DNA from: JBJHBY01 sp050485745
GTDB lineage: Bacteria; Pseudomonadota; Gammaproteobacteria; Pseudomonadales; CAMLJR01
Direction of reading: 5' to 3'
DNA length: 19,561 nucleotides
NCBI GenBank assembly: GCA_050485745.1
Contig: JBJHBY010000035.1
Span: forward strand, 1 to 19,561
Below, piece by piece: positions 6,537-12,682 of this stretch. The position numbers and the translations under genes were made by a program. The notes beneath the pieces were generated by a model. The model did not search any database, had not been told where the DNA came from, and saw only the letters and a list, made by a program, of their open reading frames with translations. How positions within the stretch are numbered: the stretch's first letter is position 1; each line of letters opens with the position of its first letter.

Positions 6537-8390
6537 ATGCAGACGGCTGTCATGTCGCCAATCGGTGAGCCGCGGGAACTGAGTGAGATTATTGCCGGGG
6601 AGCAACTGCACCCCGTCTATCAACCCATCGTCGATCTGCACCAGGCGGCGCTGTTCGGTTACGAGGCCCTGATCCGGGGGCCGGCGAACAGCCGCCTGCA
6701 CAGCCCGCTGAACCTGTTCCAGACAGCAGCCCGACACGGCATGATGGCAGAGCTGGAGTACGCCTGTCGGGAGGTGAGCTGTCGCAACTACGCAGGTTTT
6801 GGCTGCGCCGGAAAGCTGTTCCTGAACGTCAGCCCGATGAGCCTGGTGGAACGGGGCTATCGGGATGGTATGACCCACGCCATCCTCGCGCGCCTGGGTT
6901 TGCCCCCGGAGCGCATTGTCATCGAGTTGTCGGAGCAGTATCCGCTCGAAGATTACGATGTGATGCGCAACGCAACCCGGCACTTCCGGGATCTGGGGTT
7001 CGAGATCGCCATCGATGACCTGGGTTCCGGCTATGCCGGCCTGCGCGTCTGGTCGGAGCTGCGCCCGGATTACGTCAAGATCGACCGTCACTTCATCGAC
7101 CATATCCACGAGGATCCGGTCAAACGGGAGTTCGTGCGCTCCATCCAGGAAATCGCCCAGGAACTGGATTGCCGGGTGGTTGCCGAGGGTATCGAAACCG
7201 CGGATGAGCTGGCGGTGGTGCAGGCGATGGGCATCCGCTATGGCCAGGGCTATTACTTCGGACGACCGGAGTCCACGCCAGCGAGTGCGGGGATGGTGCT
7301 GGATCGTCTGTCGCGTCTGGAGTTGCCCGGAGGCAGCCGGGCGCGACGCAGCCAGGCGGTGGGGGAGATGGCCCTGACTGTGGCACCCATCAGCCCGGAT
7401 ACGCCGGTCGACACCGTCGTCGAACTGTTTCGCCGCAATCGGCAGCTCAGCTGCCTGCCGGTCGTGGAATCCGGGCAACCCGTCGGAATGGCCGAGAGGC
7501 AGGAAGTGCTCGAGTTGTACACAGCGCGCTATACCCGCGAGCTGCACGGCCGCAAGCCGGTGCGCCACTTCATGAACCGTCGCCCGGTCATTGTTGCCGA
7601 GGATCGCTCCCTGGAGTCGGTGAGCCGGCTGCTGACCGATAACGAAGATCAGCCGCTGAGCCAGGACTTCATCATTACCCGCGATGAAGGTTATTTCGGC
7701 ATCGGCAAGACAGCGACTCTGCTTCGACGCATCACGGAACAGCAGATTCGCAATGCCCGGCATGCTAACCCGCTGACCCTGCTGCCGGGCAATGTGCCGG
7801 TGCATGAGCTTCTGGAAGACAACCTCGCTGCAGGCCGGGCATTCCGGCTGGCCTACTGTGACATCAACCACTTCAAGGCATTCAACGATTACTATGGCTA
7901 CAGCCGTGGTGATGACGTGATCCGTTGCCTCGCCGCAGTGCTGTTGCAGGTGGCGGACCCCGAGCGGGACTTCATTGGCCACATCGGCGGCGATGACTTT
8001 GTCATGGTATTGCGCAGCGATGACTGGCGGCAACGCTGTGAGGAGGCACTGGCACTGTTCTCCGAGCGGGTGCAGGCCTTCTACGACCCGGATGCCCTGG
8101 CCCGGAACGGCATCTGGTCGCGCAACCGCAGTGGGGCGGCCCGCTTCTTCAGCCTGCTCGACCTCTCCATTGGCGTCGTCGAGCCGGATCTGCGGAGTTG
8201 TCGCAGCGCCCACGACGTCAGCAGCCTGGCGGTGGATGCGAAGTATCAGGCGAAGTGCAGCGAAGGTGCCGCGCTGTTCGTCTCCCGTCGGCGCCGCCCG
8301 GTTGAGACCGGCTCTACTGTTGCAAGGCCTTCGATCGGAAGCGGGCCCCCGGTCGGGCTTGCACCCCACGCGCCTTCCAGCGCAGACTAG
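6537..8390 (+). CDS. EAL-CBS-GGDEF cyclic-di-GMP turnover protein
   Basis: A 617-residue protein without membrane segments or a signal peptide. The N-terminal EAL domain (about 15-255) keeps all phosphodiesterase landmarks: E43 in EALIRG, N97 in LNVSP, E130 in IELSE, D160-D161 in IDDLGSG, K181 in VKIDR, E217 in VAEGIE and Q237 in GQGYYFG, so c-di-GMP hydrolysis is likely. A CBS-pair region (about 280-400) may sense adenine nucleotides. The C-terminal GGDEF domain (about 410-595) carries HIGGDDF (482-488), an E-to-D change in the GGDEF signature, and CDINHFKAFND in place of LDLDHFK, so cyclase activity is uncertain. The start could be 6537 or the in-frame ATG at 6552. The basic, proline-rich C-terminal tail is not part of the domain. 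Confidence 0.88.
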   Translation: MQTAVMSPIGEPRELSEIIAGEQLHPVYQPIVDLHQAALFGYEALIRGPANSRLHSPLNLFQTAARHGMMAELEYACREVSCRNYAGFGCAGKLFLNVSPMSLVERGYRDGMTHAILARLGLPPERIVIELSEQYPLEDYDVMRNATRHFRDLGFEIAIDDLGSGYAGLRVWSELRPDYVKIDRHFIDHIHEDPVKREFVRSIQEIAQELDCRVVAEGIETADELAVVQAMGIRYGQGYYFGRPESTPASAGMVLDRLSRLELPGGSRARRSQAVGEMALTVAPISPDTPVDTVVELFRRNRQLSCLPVVESGQPVGMAERQEVLELYTARYTRELHGRKPVRHFMNRRPVIVAEDRSLESVSRLLTDNEDQPLSQDFIITRDEGYFGIGKTATLLRRITEQQIRNARHANPLTLLPGNVPVHELLEDNLAAGRAFRLAYCDINHFKAFNDYYGYSRGDDVIRCLAAVLLQVADPERDFIGHIGGDDFVMVLRSDDWRQRCEEALALFSERVQAFYDPDALARNGIWSRNRSGAARFFSLLDLSIGVVEPDLRSCRSAHDVSSLAVDAKYQAKCSEGAALFVSRRRRPVETGSTVARPSIGSGPPVGLAPHAPSSAD

Positions 8391-8401
8391 GCGTTTTCTC
8401 C

Positions 8402-8429
8402 GGCATCCTCCAGCGCGCTGGAGGATGCC
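8402..8429. promoter_or_regulatory. Perfect 28-bp palindrome before moaC
   Basis: The arms GGCATCCTCCAGCG and CGCTGGAGGATGCC are exact reverse complements with no spacer. The element starts 11 bases after the EAL-CBS-GGDEF stop and ends 7 bases before the moaC ribosome site GGAGG (8437-8441). Neither strand has a T-run after it, so it is not a classical terminator. The left arm contains CCTCCA (8407-8412), which could pair instead with TGGAGG (8436-8441) overlapping the moaC ribosome site. It is either a protein operator or a translation-control hairpin. Confidence 0.55.
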
Positions 8430-8446
8430 TGGCCGTGGAGGTGGCT

Positions 8447-8929
8447 GTGCCGGGTCTGACCCATCTGGATGAAAGCGGGCGAGCCCGCATGGTGGATGTC
8501 ACCGAGAAAGCCGTCAGTGACCGCGAGGCACTGGCGGAGGGCTTTGTGCGCATGCGTCCCGAGACCCTGGCGCTGATTGCCGCCGGTGGGCACAAGAAGG
8601 GCGATGTTCTGGCCATTGCACGTATTGCCGGAATCCAGGCAGCCAAACGTTGCAGTGATCTGATCCCGCTCTGTCACCCCCTGCTGCTGACTTCGGTCAA
8701 GGTGGACTGCGAGGTCGAGGTCGACGGTGTGCGGGTTCGTGCCCGTTGCCGCCTGGCTGGCCAGACCGGCGTGGAGATGGAGGCGCTCACTGCTGTCAGC
8801 GTGGCGGCGCTGACCCTGTACGATATGTGCAAGGCGGTGGACCGGGGTATGGTGATTGAGGGCATCCGCCTGCTGGAAAAACGCGGCGGCCGCTCAGGAG
8901 AATGGCTGGCGGAGGGCACTCCGGCATGA
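8447..8929 (+). CDS. moaC: Cyclic pyranopterin monophosphate synthase MoaC
   Basis: Converts the MoaA product (3',8-cyclo-7,8-dihydro-GTP) to cyclic pyranopterin monophosphate in molybdenum cofactor synthesis. 160 residues, the normal length. Visible landmarks: K51 in GGHKKGD, IAGIQAAKR (60-68), H77 in DLIPLCHPL, GVEMEALTA (108-116), D126 and K129 in LYDMCKAVD. The GTG start at 8447 is chosen because GGAGG lies 5 bases upstream and the N-terminus then reads MPGLTHLDESG, aligning with the E. coli MSQLTHINAAG start; GTG codons at 8435 and 8441 overlap the ribosome site. It is first in a three-gene operon overlapping moaD by four bases. moaA and moaB are not in the window. Confidence 0.95.
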   Translation: MPGLTHLDESGRARMVDVTEKAVSDREALAEGFVRMRPETLALIAAGGHKKGDVLAIARIAGIQAAKRCSDLIPLCHPLLLTSVKVDCEVEVDGVRVRARCRLAGQTGVEMEALTAVSVAALTLYDMCKAVDRGMVIEGIRLLEKRGGRSGEWLAEGTPA

Positions 8930-9180
8930 TTCGTGTGCTGTTCTTCGCACGCCTGCGCGAGCAACTCGGCGTGGCCGCGCTGGACTGGCCCTGGAGCCCG
9001 GATTTGCCGGATGTAGCCGCCCTGCGCCAGGCACTGATCGTCAGCAAGGGAGCGGACTGGGAGCAGACATTGATGGCCGATAACGTGGTCATCGCCCGTA
9101 ACCAGAGTGTTGTCGATGCATCGGCTCCGCTCAGCGATGGCGACGAAGTGGCCTTCTTTCCTCCGGTCACGGGAGGCTAG
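8926..9180 (+). CDS. moaD: Molybdopterin synthase sulfur carrier subunit MoaD
   Basis: An 84-residue ubiquitin-fold sulfur carrier. It starts MIRVLFFARLREQLG and ends FFPPVTGG; the C-terminal Gly-Gly is the residue pair thiocarboxylated by MoeB in this family. The ATG overlaps the moaC stop in an ATGA arrangement, indicating translational coupling, and GGAGGG lies upstream. Together with MoaE it forms the heterotetrameric synthase that inserts the dithiolene sulfurs into the pyranopterin. Confidence 0.93.
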   Translation: MIRVLFFARLREQLGVAALDWPWSPDLPDVAALRQALIVSKGADWEQTLMADNVVIARNQSVVDASAPLSDGDEVAFFPPVTGG

Positions 9181-9184
9181 ATCG

Positions 9185-9649
9185 ATGGGTGTCTGTGCAG
9201 AAGAAGTGTGTGTCCAGGCTGCGGACTTCGATGCCGGCCTGGAGCTGGCCGCGTTGCGAGGCAACACGGGTGAGGTCGGCGCGCTGGTGAGCTTTGTCGG
9301 CGTGGTGCGTGGCGGCGAGGCAGAGGAGGGTATTCAATCCCTGGAGCTCGAGCACTACCCGGGTATGACCGAGTCCTCCATCGCGGCGATCATCGCCGAA
9401 GCCCGGCAACGCTGGCCCCTGCAGGGTGTCCGGGTGATTCACCGCATCGGCCTGCTGCTGCCGGGCGAGCAGATTGTCCTTGTCGCGGTTGCCGCCGGGC
9501 ATCGCGGTGAGGCCTTTGCCGCGGCCGAGTTCATCATGGATTACCTCAAGACCCGCGCGCCGTTCTGGAAGCGCGAGCGGACCCCGGATGGCGCGCGCTG
9601 GGTGGATGCTCGCTGCAGTGACGATCAGGCGGCGCGACGCTGGGGCTGA
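9185..9649 (+). CDS. moaE: Molybdopterin synthase catalytic subunit MoaE
   Basis: A 154-residue catalytic subunit that receives sulfur from the MoaD thiocarboxylate. The active-site segment LKTRAPFWKRE (121-131) has both conserved lysines, K122 and K129. Other family landmarks are LVSFVGVVR (34-42), LELEHYPGM (53-61), IHRIGLLLPGE (85-95) and AGHRGEAFAAAEF (104-116). The start has GGGAGG 8 bases upstream, overlapping the end of moaD. A frame opening upstream at 9107 is an extension through moaD and is not used. The C-terminal tail after WVDARCSDD is short and unremarkable. Confidence 0.94.
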   Translation: MGVCAEEVCVQAADFDAGLELAALRGNTGEVGALVSFVGVVRGGEAEEGIQSLELEHYPGMTESSIAAIIAEARQRWPLQGVRVIHRIGLLLPGEQIVLVAVAAGHRGEAFAAAEFIMDYLKTRAPFWKRERTPDGARWVDARCSDDQAARRWG

Positions 9650-9682
9650 GTGTGCCCGGATGGGGCAGGCACGCCCACGATG

Positions 9683-9754
9683 TGTAATAATGTCGCGTCC
9701 GGGCCTGCCAGCGCATCGCCAGGCCACTACGACGGCACTGACTGGTCACAGTCA
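9683..9754 (+). promoter_or_regulatory. Candidate extended -10 promoter and small inverted repeat before the flavin reductase gene
   Basis: TGTAATAAT (9683-9691) fits an extended -10 (TGn followed by AATAAT); no good -35 is seen. Further down, TGACTG (9739-9744) and CAGTCA (9749-9754) form a short inverted repeat with a 4-nt spacer. Both lie in the 140-bp gap between moaE and the next gene. Confidence 0.3.
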
Positions 9755-9789
9755 ATACCATTTCCAATTGAACAAGGATCCCGGTCACC

Positions 9790-10266
9790 ATGAGTCTGGA
9801 CCCCCGCGAACTGCGCAATGCCCTCGGTCGTTTTGCCACCGGTGTGTGTGTGATCACCGCCGCTCCCGAAGGTCAGCAGCCCTTTGGCATGACCGTCAAT
9901 TCGTTTTCCTCGGTTTCGCTGGATCCACCCCTGGTCCTGTGGAGCCTGCAGAACAATTCCGAGTGCTTTGCCGCCTTCGAGGCCACCAACCACTGGACGG
10001 TGAACGTCCTGGCCGAGGACCAGCTGGCCCTGTCCAACCAGTATGCCCGCAAGGGCGAGCACACACTGGAAGCGGATCACTATCGCATCGGCAGCAGCGG
10101 CGCCCCGGTCCTGCGCGGTGCTCTGACCAGCTTTGAGTGCCGTACCTGGCAACGTTACGAGGGCGGTGATCACCTCATTCTCGTCGGTGAGGTCCTGGCC
10201 ATGGATACGCTGCCCTCGGGCAAGCCCTTGCTGTTTTACAGCGGCCGCTACGGCGAGCTGCGCTGA
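9790..10266 (+). CDS. Flavin reductase-like (HpaC/RutF-type) FMN-binding protein
   Basis: A 158-residue split-barrel flavin reductase-domain protein, expected to use NAD(P)H to reduce FMN or FAD for a partner monooxygenase or to act as a small oxidoreductase. Typical segments are RFATGVCVITA (14-24), GMTVNSFSSVSLDPPLVL (33-50), GDHLILVGEV (126-135) and PLLFYSGRYGEL (146-157). No oxygenase partner is next to it, so the physiological partner is unknown. It probably shares a transcript with the Nudix gene 15 bases downstream. Ribosome site AAGGA lies about 12 bases before the ATG, slightly far. Confidence 0.87.
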   Translation: MSLDPRELRNALGRFATGVCVITAAPEGQQPFGMTVNSFSSVSLDPPLVLWSLQNNSECFAAFEATNHWTVNVLAEDQLALSNQYARKGEHTLEADHYRIGSSGAPVLRGALTSFECRTWQRYEGGDHLILVGEVLAMDTLPSGKPLLFYSGRYGELR

Positions 10267-10281
10267 AGCCGGGCCGCCTGC

Positions 10282-10833
10282 ATGAAGTTCTGCAGCAGTT
10301 GTGGACAGCCGGTCAGCCGGCGCATTCCCGAGGGGGATGACAGGCCAAGGTACGTCTGCGACAGCTGCAACAGTATTCACTACCAGAACCCCCGCATCGT
10401 CGTCGGCGCGATTCCCGTGTTCGGGCAACGTATCCTGCTCTGCCGTCGCGCCATTGAGCCGCGGCGGGGTTTCTGGACCTTGCCCGCGGGCTTCATGGAG
10501 AACGGCGAGACCACCCTGGAAGGGGCCTGTCGGGAAACCTGGGAGGAAGCCCGGGCCCGTATCGAGCAGCCGGTGCTCTATCGCCTGATCAACCTGCCCC
10601 ACATCAACCAGGTCTACATGTTCTATCGCGCCGAAATGCCGACACCCGAGTTTGCCGCGGGTGCCGAGAGTGAGGCGGTGGACCTGTTCGAGGAAGAGCA
10701 AATCCCCTGGGAGGAGCTGGCTTTTCCGGTCATGACCGATGTGCTGCGGGACTTCTTCGAGGACCGTCGCCAGGGTCGCTATCGCGTCCGGGTCTCCGGC
10801 GTGGTTTCCGGCTGGGCAGGCGTCCGGGGCTGA
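10282..10833 (+). CDS. Nudix hydrolase with N-terminal zinc ribbon
   Basis: A 183-residue cytoplasmic hydrolase of nucleoside diphosphate-linked compounds. A zinc ribbon precedes the catalytic domain: C4 and C7 (FCSSCGQP), C26 and C29 (VCDSCNS). The Nudix box is complete: G70-x5-E76-x7-R84-E85-x2-E88-E89 within GFMENGETTLEGACRETWEE. The sequence NPRIVVGAIPVFGQRILLCRRAIEPRRG is typical of ADP-ribose/ADP-sugar-type subfamilies with zinc ribbons, but the substrate is not determined. The acidic stretch SEAVDLFEEEQIPWEEL follows. It lies 15 bases after the flavin reductase gene, with a poor ribosome site, and converges on the next minus-strand gene. Confidence 0.88.
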   Translation: MKFCSSCGQPVSRRIPEGDDRPRYVCDSCNSIHYQNPRIVVGAIPVFGQRILLCRRAIEPRRGFWTLPAGFMENGETTLEGACRETWEEARARIEQPVLYRLINLPHINQVYMFYRAEMPTPEFAAGAESEAVDLFEEEQIPWEELAFPVMTDVLRDFFEDRRQGRYRVRVSGVVSGWAGVRG

Positions 10834-10852
10834 TTTCCGGATACCAACTCTG

Positions 10853-11224
10853 TTAATCCTGCAAGGTCAGCCGGTCGAGGATCGACTTCAGGCGCAGGAA
10901 CTCGCTCTCCGCACCGGGCAGGAACAGCAGTTTGTAGAAGTAGCGCTCGTTCACCGAAAATTCCTTGCCGTTGGCGCGACGCTTGTGGTGGCTGGAGTGG
11001 GTGTAGCTCATTTCCAGGTGGATGACCTGACTGCCCGCGGGTACCTCGAAGTCCTGTCCGTCCAGCAGCTTCTTGCTCTTGTTCTCCTTCAGCGTGTACA
11101 TCGACATCTCCGCGATCAGACCGAGATTGATGCGGAAGTGGCTGGTCACCGGCGCCAGGTATTGCGGGTCCATGGCAATGTGCTGCATGTAGATCAGTGG
11201 GCCCTTGCGGACTTCGAGAAACAT
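10853..11224 (-). CDS. Conserved-looking hypothetical protein, 123 residues
   Basis: I do not recognise this protein. It has no signal peptide or membrane helix, is basic in the middle (SHHKRRANGK), and looks alpha/beta: MFLEVRKGPLIYMQHIAMDP, then FRINLGLIAEMSMYTLKENKSKK, then a C-terminal helix SEFLRLKSILDRL. No catalytic motif is evident. A clear AGAGGG ribosome site 6 bases before the ATG and codon use like its neighbours support a real gene. It ends 19 bases from the convergent Nudix gene and is divergent from bcp, with a strong stem-loop in the shared 5' gap. Confidence 0.72.
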   Translation of the reverse strand: MFLEVRKGPLIYMQHIAMDPQYLAPVTSHFRINLGLIAEMSMYTLKENKSKKLLDGQDFEVPAGSQVIHLEMSYTHSSHHKRRANGKEFSVNERYFYKLLFLPGAESEFLRLKSILDRLTLQD

Positions 11225-11245
11225 TGCAAACCCTCTTCAGTGCGG

Positions 11246-11280
11246 CCATGAGCCGGGGCAGACGATGCCCGGCTCCATGG
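11246..11280. repeat. Long bulged stem-loop in the gap upstream of bcp
   Basis: CCATGAGCCGGGGCA (11246-11260) pairs with TGCCCGGCTCCATGG (11266-11280) around a 5-nt loop, with one bulged G on each side. It starts 22 bases upstream of the 123-residue protein's start codon, in the 5' gap shared with bcp. Neither side has a T-run. It may be an intergenic repeat of the REP/MITE kind or a regulatory hairpin. Confidence 0.4.
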
Positions 11281-11319
11281 CGTCAGTCTAGCGCCTTCCC
11301 TGCAGGCATCCAACCGCCG

Positions 11320-11357
11320 TTGCCCCCGGCGGCACGGTCTTCATACAATGCCGGCAT
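11320..11357 (+). promoter_or_regulatory. Candidate sigma70 promoter for bcp with adjacent 10-bp palindrome
   Basis: TTGCCC (11320-11325) and TACAAT (11344-11349) are separated by 18 bases. The perfect palindrome ATGCCGGCAT (11348-11357) overlaps the end of the -10 and the expected start site, where a repressor could bind. The implied leader to the bcp start is about 85-90 bases. Confidence 0.45.
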
Positions 11358-11440
11358 GATCCATGCGCCATTCCCGACGTATGTTTGCAGGACGCCTCGG
11401 GTAGCGCCATTCCCACGCTCATGTATCCGGCAAGGAGACT

Positions 11441-11450
11441 NNNNNNNNNN
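11441..11450. other. Assembly gap (10 Ns) hiding the bcp start codon
   Basis: Ten Ns directly follow the ribosome site AAGGAGA (11432-11438). The true gap length is unknown. If ten is correct, in-frame start codons could only be at 11443 or 11446. Confidence 0.95.
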
Positions 11451-11916
11451 TCCCAAGATTGGTAATCTGGCCCCGGCCTTCAGCCTGCAGGACCACTCCG
11501 GCAAAAAGGTCTCGCTGAAGGACTTCCGCGATCGCAAGCAGGTCGTGCTCTATTTCTACCCGCGGGCCATGACACCCGGCTGCACGGTGCAGGCCTGTGG
11601 GCTGCGCGACAACCGCAAGTCCCTTGAAGAGCTGGATGTAGTGGTGCTGGGGGTCAGCCCGGACCCGGTGTCCAGGCTGCAGAAATTCATCGACAAGGAA
11701 TCCCTGAACTTTACCCTGCTCGCGGATGAGGATCACGCTGTCGCGGAGAAGTACGGTTGCTGGGGGCTGAAGAAGTTCATGGGGCGCGAGTCAATGGGCA
11801 TTCTGCGGACGACCTTCATCATCGGCAAGGATGGACGTCTGCGCCATATCATGGACAAGGTCAAGACCAAGAGCCATCACGATGATGTGCTGGCCTGGCT
11901 GCGCGCCAACCCCTGA
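11446..11916 (+). CDS. bcp: Thioredoxin-dependent thiol peroxidase Bcp (peroxiredoxin Q type)
   Basis: Reduces hydrogen peroxide and organic hydroperoxides using thioredoxin. Readable sequence starts PKIGNLAPAFSLQDHSGKK, equivalent to residue 3 or 4 of the E. coli protein. The active-site segment YFYPRAMTPGCTVQACGLRD contains the peroxidatic cysteine (TPGC) and the resolving cysteine five residues later (QAC), as in E. coli Bcp. LNFTLLADEDHAVAEKYG and FMGRESMGILRTTFII also match the family. The start codon is masked by Ns; 11446 is an estimate from the AAGGAGA site and family length, and 11443 is equally possible. Its last 40 bases overlap the 3' end of the convergent TetR gene. Confidence 0.9.
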   Translation, partial: XXPKIGNLAPAFSLQDHSGKKVSLKDFRDRKQVVLYFYPRAMTPGCTVQACGLRDNRKSLEELDVVVLGVSPDPVSRLQKFIDKESLNFTLLADEDHAVAEKYGCWGLKKFMGRESMGILRTTFIIGKDGRLRHIMDKVKTKSHHDDVLAWLRANP

Positions 11917-12551
11917 GCCGTGGTGGTATCGCCCACGCGCAGTTCCGCCAGGGCGATGCCGTCCTGGATGAAAGCGAGACAGGCCTCGATACGTTCCCAG
12001 CTGATGCCCGCATTGACACCATAGGCGGGGGTGCCGGTGCTTGCCATCAGGGCCAGGTGGTGGACCGCCGCACCGATGACGAGGTCCACCACCTCGTTGT
12101 CGATGCTGGCTCCTTCGCCCGGTGGCGACTTCAGCAGGGCGTGCAGTTCCTCGCTCTGGCGGACGCGTATGTCCGCCATGATGCGGGTCAGCTCGTTGCC
12201 TGCAACGCGCTCCCAGGCCATGATCGAGAGCAGCTGTGGCCGTCTGCGCAGGGCCCTCAGGGTATTGATGGTCAGGGTCTTGCGCTGTTGCAGATAATCG
12301 AGCCTGGAAAAGTCCTCCCGGCTCATGCCGATGATCTCATCAGGGTCCGGCCAGAACTCCGCGGTTGTCGCCCAGGCCCTGAGTGCCCCCTCCAGGCCGC
12401 CGAAATAGCGGTAGATGAGCACTTTATCGACCCCGGCCTGCTTGGCCACCCGGTTCACTCCGAGGGCTGCATAGCCCTCGCTGGCCAACAGCGTATTGAT
12501 CGCGTCGAGGATACGGCGCTCGGTTTGCGGGCGGCTGCGGGCTCGGGTCAT
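11877..12551 (-). CDS. TetR-family transcriptional regulator
   Basis: A 224-residue regulator. The N-terminal helix-turn-helix domain (about 8-54) reads ERRILDAINTLLASEGYAALGVNRVAKQAGVDKVLIYRYFGGLEGAL, a clear TetR pattern (quoted here in parts: ERRILDAINTLL, NRVAKQAGVDKVLIYRYF). The C-terminal ligand-binding part is divergent, as usual. It is divergent from the carbamoyltransferase gene across 131 bp, so control of that cassette or of itself is possible but not shown; no clear inverted repeat was found in the gap. The 3' end overlaps bcp antisense by 40 bases. The ATG has no strong ribosome site. Confidence 0.87.
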   Translation of the reverse strand: MTRARSRPQTERRILDAINTLLASEGYAALGVNRVAKQAGVDKVLIYRYFGGLEGALRAWATTAEFWPDPDEIIGMSREDFSRLDYLQQRKTLTINTLRALRRRPQLLSIMAWERVAGNELTRIMADIRVRQSEELHALLKSPPGEGASIDNEVVDLVIGAAVHHLALMASTGTPAYGVNAGISWERIEACLAFIQDGIALAELRVGDTTTAQGLARSQASTSS

Positions 12552-12682
12552 CAGGGGTCTGGCTCCAGGCTACCGCGCTATGCTAACCCGCGGCGGCCCC
12601 GAGTTCACCCCGGAGCGCCTGCGGACTGTTAAACTGGCGCCCTTGAGCAAGTACCGGGCCACTGTTTCGCTTGGGGGTTTTG

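Noticed and set aside
6501..8369. 622-codon open frame antisense to the EAL-CBS-GGDEF gene
   Set aside because: Its translation has no family motif and low-complexity H/Q/R-rich composition; it mirrors a motif-complete gene in high-GC DNA.
8391..8446. Molybdenum cofactor riboswitch before moaC
   Set aside because: The space is only 56 bases and contains a simple palindrome, not the multi-helix aptamer of that class.
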